Of a DNA stretch of 32,664 nucleotides, positions 1-8,313 are shown piece after piece. Position numbers and translations under genes: made by a program. How positions within the stretch are numbered: position 1 is the first letter of the stretch; each line of letters opens with the position of its first letter. The notes beneath the pieces were generated by a model. It ran no database searches, had not been told where the DNA came from, and saw nothing but the letters and a program-made list of their open reading frames with translations. Origin of the DNA: Enterococcus sp. CSURQ0835 (lineage in GTDB: Bacteria > Bacillota > Bacilli > Lactobacillales > Enterococcaceae); the NCBI RefSeq assembly GCF_902706605.1, contig NZ_CACSLH010000031.1, positions 1-32,664 of the forward strand. The letters run 5' to 3'.

Positions 1-40
1 GTGAGTGATCACCGTACCGGTTCGATTCCGGTCCTCGGCA
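1..40 (+). tRNA. tRNA-Leu, 3' part only
   Basis: The window opens inside a tRNA. A long variable arm (GTGA-gtga-TCAC) is followed by a T arm with a TTCGATT loop, the acceptor 3' strand CCTCGGC and discriminator A. The long variable arm means Leu, Ser or Tyr; discriminator A and the order Leu-Arg-Pro, as in Bacillus rRNA-linked tRNA clusters, favour Leu. The anticodon lies outside the window. CCA is not encoded. Confidence 0.7.
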
Positions 41-52
41 TTAACTTAATAT

Positions 53-126
53 GCGCCCATAGCTCAACTGGATAGAGTGTTTGACTACGGATCAAAAGGT
101 TAGGGGTTCGACTCCTCTTGGGCGCG
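53..126 (+). tRNA. tRNA-Arg (anticodon ACG)
   Basis: Complete 74-nt cloverleaf. Acceptor GCGCCCA pairs with TGGGCGC. The anticodon stem TTTGA/TCAAA encloses loop CTACGGA, giving anticodon ACG. The T arm carries TTCGACT and the discriminator is G, as expected for Arg. The anticodon A34 would be converted to inosine by TadA. CCA is not encoded. Confidence 0.95.
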
Positions 127-144
127 TAGGTTTTTTTTTATTAT

Positions 145-218
145 CGGGAAGTAGCTCAGCTTGGTAGAGTACTTGGTTTGGGACCAAGGTGTCGCAGGTT
201 CGAATCCTGTCTTCCCGA
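145..218 (+). tRNA. tRNA-Pro (anticodon TGG)
   Basis: Complete 74-nt cloverleaf. Acceptor CGGGAAG pairs with CTTCCCG. The anticodon stem CTTGG/CCAAG encloses loop TTTGGGA, anticodon TGG. The T loop is TTCGAAT and the discriminator is A. It is the last tRNA of the cluster before a terminator. Its U34 is the kind of wobble position modified by the TrhP pathway encoded nearby. Confidence 0.95.
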
Positions 219-222
219 CTTT

Positions 223-247
223 AAGAAGGTGAAAACCTTCTTTTTTT
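223..247 (+). terminator. terminator of the tRNA cluster
   Basis: Perfect 8-bp stem AAGAAGGT/ACCTTCTT with a GAAA loop, followed by a run of T. It directly follows tRNA-Pro. Confidence 0.9.
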
Positions 248-263
248 GTTTTGTAAAGATAGC

Positions 264-303
264 AACCGCTTAAAGCAGGTAAACTGTTTTGAGCGGTTTT
301 TTT
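264..303 (+). terminator. second terminator-like hairpin upstream of ctsR
   Basis: AACCGCT (264-270) pairs with AGCGGTT (292-298), with partial pairing inside the loop and a T tract after it. It probably backs up the first terminator and insulates ctsR from the strong tRNA/rRNA transcription. Confidence 0.65.
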
Positions 304-356
304 AAATTAATCTTGGATTAAAAGGCTTTCTTCTTTATTTCATTTATTAAATTCGT

Positions 357-389
357 TATAATTAAGGTCAGTAATAGTCAATAGGAGGG
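357..389 (+). promoter_or_regulatory. ctsR promoter -10, CtsR operator and ribosome site
   Basis: A perfect -10 TATAAT lies at 357-362; the -35 is weak. Just downstream, at 366-382, lies GGTCAGT-AAT-AGTCAAT, which fits the CtsR heptad repeat (A/G)GTCAAA-NAN-(A/G)GTCAAA with one imperfect position per arm group. The operator overlaps the expected transcription start, so bound CtsR would block initiation (autorepression). The ribosome site AGGAGGG is at 383-389. Confidence 0.75.
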
Positions 390-395
390 AGTCTA

Positions 396-869
396 ATGAG
401 TAGTCGAAATACCTCTGATTTGATCGAATCTTACTTAAAAGGAATTTTAGAGGATCATGAGATCATTGAGATTCGCAGAGCTGAGATGGCGCAGTTGTTT
501 AATTGTGTACCGTCTCAAATCAATTATGTGATCAATACCCGATTTACGTTTCAGCGAGGATACTTAGTGGAAAGTAAACGTGGCGGTGGTGGCTATATCC
601 GGATCAGTAAAGTCAAGATCTCGGATCAGCATTACTTTTTGGAACAGTTGATGGATTCTTTCGAAGATGAAATGTCTGAAGCGAACGCATTTGGAATCAT
701 TCAAAAGTTATTTGAAGAAAAAATTATTACCGAAAATGAAGGCAATTTGATGTTGAGTGCCGTGTCAAAGAATAGTTTAGGGATCAGTCAAATCGAAAAT
801 CGTTTGCGTTCCCGGATCTTACACGGGTTTTTAGAACGATTGAGCTATGAGAAAAGGAGTGAAAAGTGA
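396..869 (+). CDS. ctsR: CtsR, class III heat-shock repressor
   Basis: CtsR is a dimeric winged-helix repressor of clp genes. It releases DNA on heating and is then degraded by Clp proteases. The 157-residue length matches the family. The N-terminal half carries the helix-turn-helix region and the wing with the Gly-rich loop RGGGGY (about residues 62-67), the thermosensing element known in Bacillus CtsR. The C-terminal half is the dimerisation/ClpC-interaction domain. The ATG is 6 nt after AGGAGGG. The stop is one base before the clpC ATG, so the two are translationally coupled. A CtsR operator precedes the gene. The McsA/McsB pair that inactivates CtsR in Bacillus is not encoded here. Confidence 0.96.
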   Translation: MSSRNTSDLIESYLKGILEDHEIIEIRRAEMAQLFNCVPSQINYVINTRFTFQRGYLVESKRGGGGYIRISKVKISDQHYFLEQLMDSFEDEMSEANAFGIIQKLFEEKIITENEGNLMLSAVSKNSLGISQIENRLRSRILHGFLERLSYEKRSEK

Positions 870-870
870 A

Positions 871-3369
871 ATGGATCAGTTATATACCGAACGAGCGAAA
901 GCTGTTTTAGCGATTGCTCAAGAAGAAGCCAAATATTTCAAACATCGCTCAGTGGGATCTGAGCATGTCTTGTTAGCTTTAGTGATCGAACAGCAAGGAA
1001 TCGCCGGCAAAACATTGCGGCAGATGAATGCCAATGAAAATGATATTCGCGAAGAGATCGAACACATGACGGGATATGGTTCGATGAAAGCTTATCCTGA
1101 AGGCAGTTACTTGCCATACTCACCGCGAGCTAAACAAATTTTGATCTTTGCCGATGATGAAGCGAAGCGATTCAATGTTAAATTAGTGGGAACGGAGCAT
1201 TTATTGTTAGGTCTGTTGCGAGATGATGAGATTCTAGCTTCCCATATTTTAGTCAATCTAGGGTTGAGTTTGCCGAAGATGCGGCAGTTATTATTGAAAA
1301 AGATGGGCGTCAATGAGACGAACAATGGGAATCCAGCTGGTATGCGCCGGAAAGCTCCTGCTAAAACGATGCCGCAAAATACTTCGCAAGGAACACCGAC
1401 TTTGGATGGTCTAGCTCGTGATCTGACGAAATTGGCTCGAGAAAAGCGGCTTGATCCGGTAGTCGGACGAGATAATGAAGTACGTCGGGTCGTTCAGATC
1501 TTGAGTCGGCGAACGAAAAATAATCCGGTCCTAGTCGGTGAACCAGGTGTCGGAAAAACAGCGATTGTGGAAGGTTTAGCTCAACGGATCATTGCTGAAG
1601 ACGTCCCAGAAGATATGCGGGGCAAACGGTTGATGATGCTGGACATGGGCGCTTTAGTTGCGGGAACGAAATACCGTGGTGAATTTGAAGATCGGCTGAA
1701 AAAAGTGGTCGATGAGATCTATCATGATGGTCAGATCATTTTATTTATCGATGAATTACACACGTTGATCGGAGCTGGTGGAGCAGAAGGCGCGATCGAT
1801 GCGTCGAATATTTTGAAACCAGCGTTAGCCCGCGGTGAGTTGCAAACGATCGGGGCGACGACGTTAGATGAGTACCAAAAATATATTGAAAAAGATTCCG
1901 CATTAGAGCGGCGTTTTGCACGGGTGCAAGTTGATGAACCGACACCTGAAGAAGCTGAAGAGATCTTGAAAGGCTTGCGCCCGCGGTATGAAGAACACCA
2001 CGGCGTTGCGATCACAGATGAGGCGCTACATGCGGCAGTCTCCCTTTCGGTGCGCTACATCAATTCGCGTCAGCTACCAGATAAAGCGATCGATCTGATG
2101 GATGAGTCAGCGGCAAAAGTCCGTTTAGATACGACGGATGAATTGTCAGAGCTGGATAGTTTACAAAAACAAATCGATAGCTTGATCGAAGAAAAAGAAA
2201 AAGCGATCCAAAATCAAAATTTCGATTCTGCCGCACGACTGCGTTTGAAAGAGAAAAAATTAACAGCTGAATTACAGCAAGCAGCTGTCATGGAAGCCAA
2301 ACAAGAAAACGGCTATTTAGATCAAGTAACTGATGAAGATGTGGCCGCGGTCGTTTCCCAATGGACCGGTGTCCCACTGCAGCAATTAGAGAAAAAAGAA
2401 AGTCAACGTTTGTTAGATCTAGAGACGGTCTTGCACCAACGCGTTGTTGGACAAGATGCAGCTGTTAAAGCGATCTCGCGAGCGATTCGCCGGGCTCGCA
2501 GCGGGTTGAAAGATCCTGAGCGCCCGATCGGTTCGTTCATGTTTTTAGGTCCAACTGGGGTCGGGAAAACAGAACTTGCTAAAGCACTAGCTGAAGCGAT
2601 GTTTGGCAGTGAAGAAGCCTTAGTTCGTGTTGATATGTCGGAATACATGGAAAAATACAGCACTAGTCGGTTGATTGGTTCACCGCCTGGTTATGTCGGC
2701 TACGATGAAGGCGGTCAGTTGACGGAAAAAATTCGCCAAAAACCGTATTCGGTGATTTTACTTGATGAAGTGGAAAAGGCGCATCCAGATGTCTTCAATA
2801 TTTTATTACAAGTATTAGACGATGGGCATTTGACTGATTCCAAAGGTCGAAAAGTCGATTTTCGCAATACGATCTTGATCATGACGTCCAATATCGGCGC
2901 CACGGAGATCCGAGAAGAAAAAAGTGTTGGTTTCAACGCGAAAGATCTCACGAAAGATCATGACGCGATGGAAAAACGGATCATGGAAGAGCTGAAAAAA
3001 GCGTTCCGACCTGAATTTTTGAACCGGATCGATGAAACGGTCGTCTTCCAATCATTGGATCAAGAACAAATCCATGAGATCGTGAAGATCATGAGCCGTT
3101 CGATCGTGGAACGGATGACGGAACACGAGATTAAAGTCAAGATCACACCGGCTGCGATCGATGTGATCGGTAAAGTCGGATTTGATCCAGAATATGGTGC
3201 CCGGCCGATCCGACGAGCGTTGCAAAAAGAAATCGAAGACCGCTTGGCAGAAGCCTTGCTTTCTGGACAGATCAAACTAGGTGATCAAGTGACAATCGGT
3301 GCTAGTAAAGGCAAGATCACGTTAACTGTCAAAAGTCCGACTGAAGAGCGGGTCGCTGAAAAAGTTTAA
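871..3369 (+). CDS. clpC: ClpC, AAA+ unfoldase of the ClpCP protease
   Basis: ClpC is a Hsp100 ATPase that unfolds proteins and feeds them to ClpP. It has 832 residues from the ATG at 871, preferred because AAAGGAG lies 10 nt upstream; an in-frame ATG at 847 has no ribosome site. Domain order: two Clp-N repeats (about 1-145), AAA1 with Walker A GEPGVGKT and Walker B ILFIDELH, a coiled-coil middle domain with a UVR-type segment (about 410-460), and AAA2 with GPTGVGKTE and [11 protein letters not shown]. The C-terminal domain ends in acidic and basic residues. It is co-transcribed with ctsR and probably the main target of its repression. The domain pattern separates it from ClpB (longer M domain) and ClpE (zinc finger). 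Confidence 0.97.
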   Translation: MDQLYTERAKAVLAIAQEEAKYFKHRSVGSEHVLLALVIEQQGIAGKTLRQMNANENDIREEIEHMTGYGSMKAYPEGSYLPYSPRAKQILIFADDEAKRFNVKLVGTEHLLLGLLRDDEILASHILVNLGLSLPKMRQLLLKKMGVNETNNGNPAGMRRKAPAKTMPQNTSQGTPTLDGLARDLTKLAREKRLDPVVGRDNEVRRVVQILSRRTKNNPVLVGEPGVGKTAIVEGLAQRIIAEDVPEDMRGKRLMMLDMGALVAGTKYRGEFEDRLKKVVDEIYHDGQIILFIDELHTLIGAGGAEGAIDASNILKPALARGELQTIGATTLDEYQKYIEKDSALERRFARVQVDEPTPEEAEEILKGLRPRYEEHHGVAITDEALHAAVSLSVRYINSRQLPDKAIDLMDESAAKVRLDTTDELSELDSLQKQIDSLIEEKEKAIQNQNFDSAARLRLKEKKLTAELQQAAVMEAKQENGYLDQVTDEDVAAVVSQWTGVPLQQLEKKESQRLLDLETVLHQRVVGQDAAVKAISRAIRRARSGLKDPERPIGSFMFLGPTGVGKTELAKALAEAMFGSEEALVRVDMSEYMEKYSTSRLIGSPPGYVGYDEGGQLTEKIRQKPYSVILLDEVEKAHPDVFNILLQVLDDGHLTDSKGRKVDFRNTILIMTSNIGATEIREEKSVGFNAKDLTKDHDAMEKRIMEELKKAFRPEFLNRIDETVVFQSLDQEQIHEIVKIMSRSIVERMTEHEIKVKITPAAIDVIGKVGFDPEYGARPIRRALQKEIEDRLAEALLSGQIKLGDQVTIGASKGKITLTVKSPTEERVAEKV

Positions 3370-3382
3370 AAAAACATCCAAG

Positions 3383-3427
3383 AGTACGTGGTTTAGTTGT
3401 GTTCGACTAAGCTGCGTGCTTTTTTTG
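3383..3427 (+). terminator. ctsR-clpC operon terminator
   Basis: A long imperfect stem (AGTACGTGGTTTAGT with ACTAAGCTGCGTGCT, G-U pairs allowed) is followed by seven T. It begins 14 nt after the clpC stop. Confidence 0.85.
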
Positions 3428-3487
3428 TGCTGAGTTACAAAATAAATTGCGCCTGTTTTTTTAGTGAAATCTTAGGAAAGAATAGTG

Positions 3488-3516
3488 TTGGAAAGCACTT
3501 GGAGCTGTGATAGTAT
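3488..3516 (+). promoter_or_regulatory. candidate promoter of the U32 gene pair
   Basis: TTGGAA (3488-3493) is separated by 17 nt from TAGTAT (3511-3516). A short hairpin (GTTG/CAAC near 3540-3557) lies in the expected 5' leader. The -10 is moderate, so this is a plausible call only. Confidence 0.5.
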
Positions 3517-3594
3517 AAAAAAAGTTATAGCTTGGTAGGTTGTTGAGTCAGGCAACTTGAACTTAGAGCTTACTTTAATTGGAGGAATTTACAG

Positions 3595-4515
3595 ATGATC
3601 GAATTGATCGCGACGGCCGATTCGCTCCAGCAAGGCAAAGCGTTGCTGGCAGCAGGGGTCGATACATTATATATCGGGGAAGAAACGTTTGGCTTGCGTC
3701 TGCCTTACAGTTTTTCCCGCGCGGAACAAAAAGAATTGATCGACTATGCTCATGCGCAAGGCAAAAAAGTCAATCTAGCATTGAACGGGATCATGCACCC
3801 GGAAAAAATGAAACAAGTGCCAGCGTATTTAGAATTTTTGGCGCAAGTCAAACCGGATCGGCTCGTCGTAGGAGACACTGGAGTGATCTATTTATTGCGT
3901 CAGCATGAGTATGGGTTGCCATTTATTTATGATGCTGAAACGTTAGTCACGAACGCACGGCAAATCAATTTTTGGCAGCAAAAAGGTGCAGTTGGAGCAG
4001 TATTGGCTCGAGAAGTTCCGTTTGCGGAGATGGAAGAATTGAATTCACAAGTCACGGTTCCAGTGGAAGTTCTAGTTTACGGTCCAACGTGTATCCATCA
4101 GTCGAAGCGGCCTTTATTGGAAAACTATTTTAACTACACACAGCAAACGGAACAGACAGATCGTAAGCGGGGCTTGTTCATTTCAGAGCCGAAAAAACCT
4201 GATAGCCATTATTCGATCTATGAAGATCAGCACGGTACGCATATTTTTGCTAATAACGATGTTGATTTGAGTCTTGAATTGAATGAATTGTGCCAAGCGG
4301 CCTTTACAACGTGGAAATTAGACGGGTTGTTCAATCCCGGGGAAGACTTTGTAACGATCGCGCAAGCTTTTGCTCAAGCAAAAAATGCAATCGAAGCTGG
4401 CGTTTGGGATGTTGAAGCGAGTCAAGCACTAGCTGCTGCGATCCAGGCTCATCATCCTGCAGAGCGCGGATTAGATACTGGTTTTTATCATTTAGATCCA
4501 AGTACGATCAAATAA
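3595..4515 (+). CDS. trhP1: U32 family protein, tRNA U34 hydroxylation subunit TrhP1 (YrrN-like)
   Basis: Peptidase-U32 family, 306 residues, matching Bacillus YrrN in length and gene order. YrrN/YrrO (TrhP1/TrhP2) are known to make 5-hydroxyuridine at tRNA position 34, using prephenate as a cofactor source. The protein has the family's TIM-barrel-like repeats (LYIGEETFGLR near the start, VEVLVYGPTC in the middle) but not the fuller Cys-rich motif of its partner. GGAGGA lies 8 nt before the ATG. The partner gene follows after 25 nt. The old label 'collagenase-like protease' is probably misleading. In Bacillus the methyltransferase gene yrrM precedes this pair; here clpC does. Confidence 0.85.
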   Translation: MIELIATADSLQQGKALLAAGVDTLYIGEETFGLRLPYSFSRAEQKELIDYAHAQGKKVNLALNGIMHPEKMKQVPAYLEFLAQVKPDRLVVGDTGVIYLLRQHEYGLPFIYDAETLVTNARQINFWQQKGAVGAVLAREVPFAEMEELNSQVTVPVEVLVYGPTCIHQSKRPLLENYFNYTQQTEQTDRKRGLFISEPKKPDSHYSIYEDQHGTHIFANNDVDLSLELNELCQAAFTTWKLDGLFNPGEDFVTIAQAFAQAKNAIEAGVWDVEASQALAAAIQAHHPAERGLDTGFYHLDPSTIK

Positions 4516-4540
4516 ATTTGAGTTTAAAGGGAGTATTCCG

Positions 4541-5782
4541 ATGATCAAAACGAAATTGAAACGGCCGGAAGTCTTAGCTCCAGCCGGGACATTAGAAAAA
4601 TTAAAGACCGCAATCCATTATGGCGCGGATGCAGTTTATATCGGGGGCGATGCGTACGGTTTACGTTCGCGGGCCGGCAACTTTTCATTTGCGGAAATGG
4701 AAGAAGGCGTGGCGTTTGCCAAGGCGCATGATGCGAAAGTTTACGTCGCAGCCAACATGGTGACCCATGAAGGCAACGAGGATGGCGCGGGCGAATTTTT
4801 CCGCACATTGCGGGACATCGGGATCTCAGCGGTGATCGTCTCTGATCCAGCTTTGATCGCGATTTGTGCTACTGAAGCACCGGGCTTGCCGATCCACTTG
4901 TCGACCCAAGCTTCAGCGACTAATTATGAAACGTTGGAATTTTGGAAAGCAGAAGGGTTGGAACGGGTCGTTTTAGCACGGGAAGTCTCGATGGCAGAAC
5001 TTGCTGAGATCAGACAACATACCGATATCCAGATCGAAGCGTTCATTCATGGTGCGATGTGTATTTCTTACTCGGGTCGTTGTACGTTGTCTAATCACAT
5101 GTCGATGCGCGATGCCAATCGTGGCGGCTGTTCGCAATCGTGCCGGTGGAAATACGGGCTGTTCGATATTCCTTTTGCCAATGAGCAGCGTTCCTTGACG
5201 GAAAATGGCGATGTCACGGAAGAATTTTCCATGAGTGCAGTGGACATGTCCATGGTCGAACACATCCCCGATCTGATCGAAAACGGCGTCGATAGTTTGA
5301 AGATCGAAGGCCGGATGAAATCGATCCACTACGTTTCGACAGTTTCAAATGTCTATAAGGCCGCAGTCGATAGTTATATTGAAGATCCAGAAAACTATGT
5401 CTGCAAACAAGAATGGATCGATGAATTGTGGAAAGTCGCGCAACGAGAATTAGCGACCGGGTTTTATTATCAGACCCCAACTGAAAATGAACAATTATTT
5501 GGTGAACGCCGGAAGATCCCAGTCTATAAATTTATCGGGGAAGTCATGGCATATGATGCGCAAACGGGGATTGCGACGATCCGACAACGGAATCATTTTT
5601 CAGTGGGGGATGCGATCGAATTTTATGGTCCGAATTTTCAGCATTTCCACCAAACTGTGACCGAGATGAAAAATGAAGACGGTGAATCGATTGATCGGGC
5701 ACCAAATCCGATGATGATCGTCACCATGCCAGTCGAACAACCGGTTGAGCCAGGGGACATGATCCGTAAGAAAAAAGAGTAG
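4541..5782 (+). CDS. trhP2: U32 family protein, tRNA U34 hydroxylation subunit TrhP2 (YrrO-like)
   Basis: 413 residues, U32 family. It carries the signature stretch IEAFIHGAMCISYSGRC followed by LSNHMSMRDANRGGC and SQSCRWKY. These clustered Cys residues are thought to bind an iron-sulfur cluster in the TrhP/RlhA group. The N-terminus (PEVLAPAGTLEKLKTAIHYG) is typical of the family. A C-terminal beta-rich domain (about 330-410) follows the catalytic part. A GGGAG ribosome site precedes the ATG. It is the second gene of an operon with the YrrN-like gene and ends at a terminator. The expected role is tRNA wobble-uridine hydroxylation; a true peptidase role is less likely. Confidence 0.87.
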   Translation: MIKTKLKRPEVLAPAGTLEKLKTAIHYGADAVYIGGDAYGLRSRAGNFSFAEMEEGVAFAKAHDAKVYVAANMVTHEGNEDGAGEFFRTLRDIGISAVIVSDPALIAICATEAPGLPIHLSTQASATNYETLEFWKAEGLERVVLAREVSMAELAEIRQHTDIQIEAFIHGAMCISYSGRCTLSNHMSMRDANRGGCSQSCRWKYGLFDIPFANEQRSLTENGDVTEEFSMSAVDMSMVEHIPDLIENGVDSLKIEGRMKSIHYVSTVSNVYKAAVDSYIEDPENYVCKQEWIDELWKVAQRELATGFYYQTPTENEQLFGERRKIPVYKFIGEVMAYDAQTGIATIRQRNHFSVGDAIEFYGPNFQHFHQTVTEMKNEDGESIDRAPNPMMIVTMPVEQPVEPGDMIRKKKE

Positions 5783-5806
5783 TGACGCGTGGTCAGCGTA
5801 AAAGCG

Positions 5807-5856
5807 AGTCGGGAGCATTGAAGGTCAAGTCTGATTTTCAATGGTCGCGGCTTTTT
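5807..5856 (+). terminator. terminator of the U32 gene pair
   Basis: A 16-nt stem with a few mismatches (AGTCGGGAGCATTGAA with TTCAATGGTCGCGGCT) is followed by TTTTT. Confidence 0.8.
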
Positions 5857-5883
5857 CGATCACTTAAGCGGTTAGGCAAAAAT

Positions 5884-5913
5884 TTTGACTATTTTTGACC
5901 GACAGCTTACGCT
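5884..5913 (+). promoter_or_regulatory. perfect-consensus CtsR box over the gor promoter
   Basis: Read on the minus strand, 5900-5884 is GGTCAAA-AAT-AGTCAAA, an exact match to the CtsR consensus (A/G)GTCAAA-NAN-(A/G)GTCAAA. The same bases on plus hold TTGACT (5885-5890). With 17-nt spacing to TACGCT (5908-5913) this could be the gor promoter, so the operator would sit on the -35. The match is better than the operator at ctsR itself. That gor is in the heat-shock regulon is inference. Confidence 0.65.
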
Positions 5914-5946
5914 TTATGAGATGAAAATAAGGGAGGCAATCTGTTG

Positions 5947-7293
5947 ATGAAAGAATATGATTATATCGTGATCGGCGGCGGCAGCGGCGGGATCGCTTCA
6001 GCTAATCGGGCTGGTATGCACGGCGCGCGTGTGTTGCTGATTGAAGGCAATGAGATCGGTGGGACATGTGTCAATGTCGGCTGTGTACCGAAAAAAGTCA
6101 TGTGGCAAGCAAGTTCGATGTTAGAGATGTTAGAACGGGATGCCGCTAGTTATGGGATCCATGCACAATTAGAAAAGTTTGATTTTCATGAACTCGTGAC
6201 TCGACGTGAAAAGTATATCGACTTTTTACATACGGCGTATAATCGCGGCCTAGATTCTAATAAAGTCGAACGGATCAAAGGTTACGCGACTTTTGTCTCG
6301 GATCGCGTGATCACCGTCAATGGAGAAGAATTCACGGCACCGCACATTTTGATCGCAACAGGGGGGCATCCTAGCACGATGTCGATTGAAGGCGGCGAAC
6401 TCGCGATCGATTCCAACGGCTTTTTCGCGTTGCAACAGTTACCAAAATCAGTGATCGTGTTAGGTGCGGGCTATATTGCAGCGGAACTCAGTGGCGTGAT
6501 CCAAAGTATGGGGGCGCAAGTCGAGTGGGCGTTTCGGTATGGTCGACCGTTGCGCAGTTTTGATCAGATGTTGGCGGAAAATGTCATGGAGATCTATCAA
6601 GACAACGGTGTCCAGTTGCATCCGTATTATGTCGCTAAAAAAATTGAAAAAACGGCGACCGGGTATACGGTAACGTTTGAAAATGACGAAACGTTGAGCG
6701 CAGAAGTCGTATTATTTGCCGGTGGGCGCAAACCAAATACGAGCCAGCTTGGGTTAGAAAACACTGGTGTGACCTTAGATGAAAAAGGTTTTGTCACCGT
6801 TGATAAATTCCAAAATACAACGGCTGACGGCATCTATGCGGTCGGAGATGTGATCGGCAAGATCGATCTGACACCAGTCGCGATCGCAGCCGGTCGTCAT
6901 TTGTCAGAACGACTCTTCAACGGTCAGACCGAGGAGTATTTGGATTATGATTTGATTCCAACGGTCATCTTCACTCATCCGCCGATCGCAACGATTGGAC
7001 TGACTGAAGATGCTGCCATCAAACGCTACGGCAGTGAGGAGATCAAAGTCTATCGTTCCCGCTTTACACCGATGTATTTTGCGTTGAGTGAGTATCGACA
7101 AAAATGTGAGCTGAAATTGATTTGCTTAGGAAAAGAAGAAAAAATCATTGGCTTACACGGTATCGGGGTCGGGGTCGATGAGATGTTGCAAGGTTTTGCG
7201 GTGGCGATCAAAATGGGCGCTACGAAAAAAGATTTTGACAACACGGTGGCGATCCATCCCACCGGCAGTGAAGAATTTGTCACGATGCGGTAA
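5947..7293 (+). CDS. gor: glutathione reductase, NADPH-dependent
   Basis: A flavoprotein disulfide reductase that regenerates glutathione. It has 448 residues from the ATG at 5947; a TTG at 5944 is also possible, with GGGAGG at 5931-5936 serving either. The FAD motif GGGSGG is at 10-15 and the redox disulfide CVNVGC at Cys41/Cys46. The NADPH-binding [11 protein letters not shown] lies near 170, followed by the Arg pair in [11 protein letters not shown] typical of NADPH specificity. The second FAD motif GIYAVGDV is near 295. The C-terminal HPTGSEEF carries the active-site His. It is monocistronic, between two terminators. The CtsR box upstream suggests induction by heat or thiol stress. A related trypanothione- or mycothiol-type reductase is unlikely. 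Confidence 0.93.
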   Translation: MKEYDYIVIGGGSGGIASANRAGMHGARVLLIEGNEIGGTCVNVGCVPKKVMWQASSMLEMLERDAASYGIHAQLEKFDFHELVTRREKYIDFLHTAYNRGLDSNKVERIKGYATFVSDRVITVNGEEFTAPHILIATGGHPSTMSIEGGELAIDSNGFFALQQLPKSVIVLGAGYIAAELSGVIQSMGAQVEWAFRYGRPLRSFDQMLAENVMEIYQDNGVQLHPYYVAKKIEKTATGYTVTFENDETLSAEVVLFAGGRKPNTSQLGLENTGVTLDEKGFVTVDKFQNTTADGIYAVGDVIGKIDLTPVAIAAGRHLSERLFNGQTEEYLDYDLIPTVIFTHPPIATIGLTEDAAIKRYGSEEIKVYRSRFTPMYFALSEYRQKCELKLICLGKEEKIIGLHGIGVGVDEMLQGFAVAIKMGATKKDFDNTVAIHPTGSEEFVTMR

Positions 7294-7308
7294 AAAGTTA
7301 AAAAAATA

Positions 7309-7359
7309 AACGCGAACGAAGTCTCTGGGATTTAACAGTTGGCTCGTTCGCGTTTTTTT
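7309..7359. terminator. bidirectional terminator between gor and eetB
   Basis: A perfect 11-bp stem AACGCGAACGA/TCGTTCGCGTT with T tracts on both strands sits between convergent genes. It can serve gor (plus) and the eetA-eetB operon (minus). Confidence 0.9.
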
Positions 7360-7374
7360 ACTCTAAGGCAACGA

Positions 7375-7893
7375 TCAGTCGTGTTTTTCAAACTTAGGTA
7401 AAACGTGTAATTTGGTCAAGAAACCGTTTGTCAACAGTCCGATGATGAGCCCGCTTGCTAACCCTAAGCCGGTAAAGAGTGGGGCGCTGTAAAGGATCGT
7501 AGTCGTACCCGTGATGAGACACACGACTGTCAGTTGACCGGCTAAATGCAGCCACGCCGCAAACATACTGGCACCCAGTAGGCTAAATTTTCCTCTGCCA
7601 AATCGCTGCGCGCCAACTAAGCCTAAAAAACTCAAATACGCGCCCGCGCTACTGTATAACAATAAAGAGACCGTCCCGCCTAATAAGGTAACTAACAGTA
7701 AACGTGCGGTGATCACGAGTAGTGTCTGGCGGTAAGTCGTCGTGTAAAAAGCGACTAAGGTGATGAGGTTGGTCAAGCCGAGTTTGACGACTGGAAAAGC
7801 TGGGATCGGAGCTGGCAATGCGCGTTCGATCAAGTTTAAGATCACCGCTTGGGCAACTAATAAACTTAAATAAATTAATCGTTTAGTGGTCAA
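7375..7893 (-). CDS. eetB: Gx transporter family membrane protein, EetB-like
   Basis: 172 residues, about five transmembrane segments, with the PAPIPAFPVVKLGLTNLITL pattern of the family once named heptaprenyl diphosphate synthase component I (Gx transporter). In Listeria and lactobacilli the matching protein is EetB of the flavin-based extracellular electron transfer locus. It sits downstream of the EetA-like gene with an 11-bp overlap, so the two are coupled, and the ApbE-type FMN transferase gene is divergent. The molecular activity of EetB is not firmly known. Loss of dmkA, dmkB, ndh2 and pplA from this spot means the rest of the pathway, if present, is elsewhere in the genome. Confidence 0.75.
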   Translation of the reverse strand: MTTKRLIYLSLLVAQAVILNLIERALPAPIPAFPVVKLGLTNLITLVAFYTTTYRQTLLVITARLLLVTLLGGTVSLLLYSSAGAYLSFLGLVGAQRFGRGKFSLLGASMFAAWLHLAGQLTVVCLITGTTTILYSAPLFTGLGLASGLIIGLLTNGFLTKLHVLPKFEKHD

Positions 7894-8248
7894 CCTGATC
7901 CCCTCCTGTGATCGTCACACTCAACTTATGAGGCAGACAAATGAGCGTTTCAGCCGGGTGTTCGATCCAGCCTTGTTGCACGCAGCGCTGATCAGGACAA
8001 CTAGCCTGTTTGATCCGGATCTTTTGATCTTTGATTTCGATCACGTTGGTGTCTCCGTCAGGCGCTCGATAACGATAGGTGTAGTGTTGCTGAGGCGTGA
8101 GGGGAAATTTTTTTTTGATCTGACCATCGACTTTTAAAACTGCCACGGTATTTTTTTCGAATCCGACCAGCCACGGCAAAAAACTGATGGCTAACAGCAA
8201 GCTGACAAGTAACCAATCTGCCGGTCGTAAAGTAATCAAACGTTTCAT
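7883..8248 (-). CDS. eetA: NusG domain II protein, EetA-like
   Basis: 121 residues with one N-terminal transmembrane anchor (about 12-30) and an extracytoplasmic NusG-II domain. The signature CPDQRC-VQQGWI then LICLPHKL shows Cys84, Cys89 and Cys104. This is the domain of EetA, required for extracellular electron transfer in Listeria and for ferric reduction in Enterococcus faecalis. The protein has no transcription role despite the domain name. AAAGGA precedes the ATG. Its start is 65 bp from that of the divergent ApbE lipoprotein gene. The context supports an envelope redox role; the exact function is not established. Confidence 0.78.
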   Translation of the reverse strand: MKRLITLRPADWLLVSLLLAISFLPWLVGFEKNTVAVLKVDGQIKKKFPLTPQQHYTYRYRAPDGDTNVIEIKDQKIRIKQASCPDQRCVQQGWIEHPAETLICLPHKLSVTITGGDQVDH

Positions 8249-8313
8249 CGCGTTATCCTTTTCCTTTTGGTCCTTTTAGTTTACCATAAAAATAACGACT
8301 GAAAGGAGTTGCG

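Noticed and set aside
847-870. Upstream start for clpC at 847
   Set aside because: It lies inside ctsR and has no ribosome site. ATG 871 has AAAGGAG at good spacing and gives the family N-terminus.
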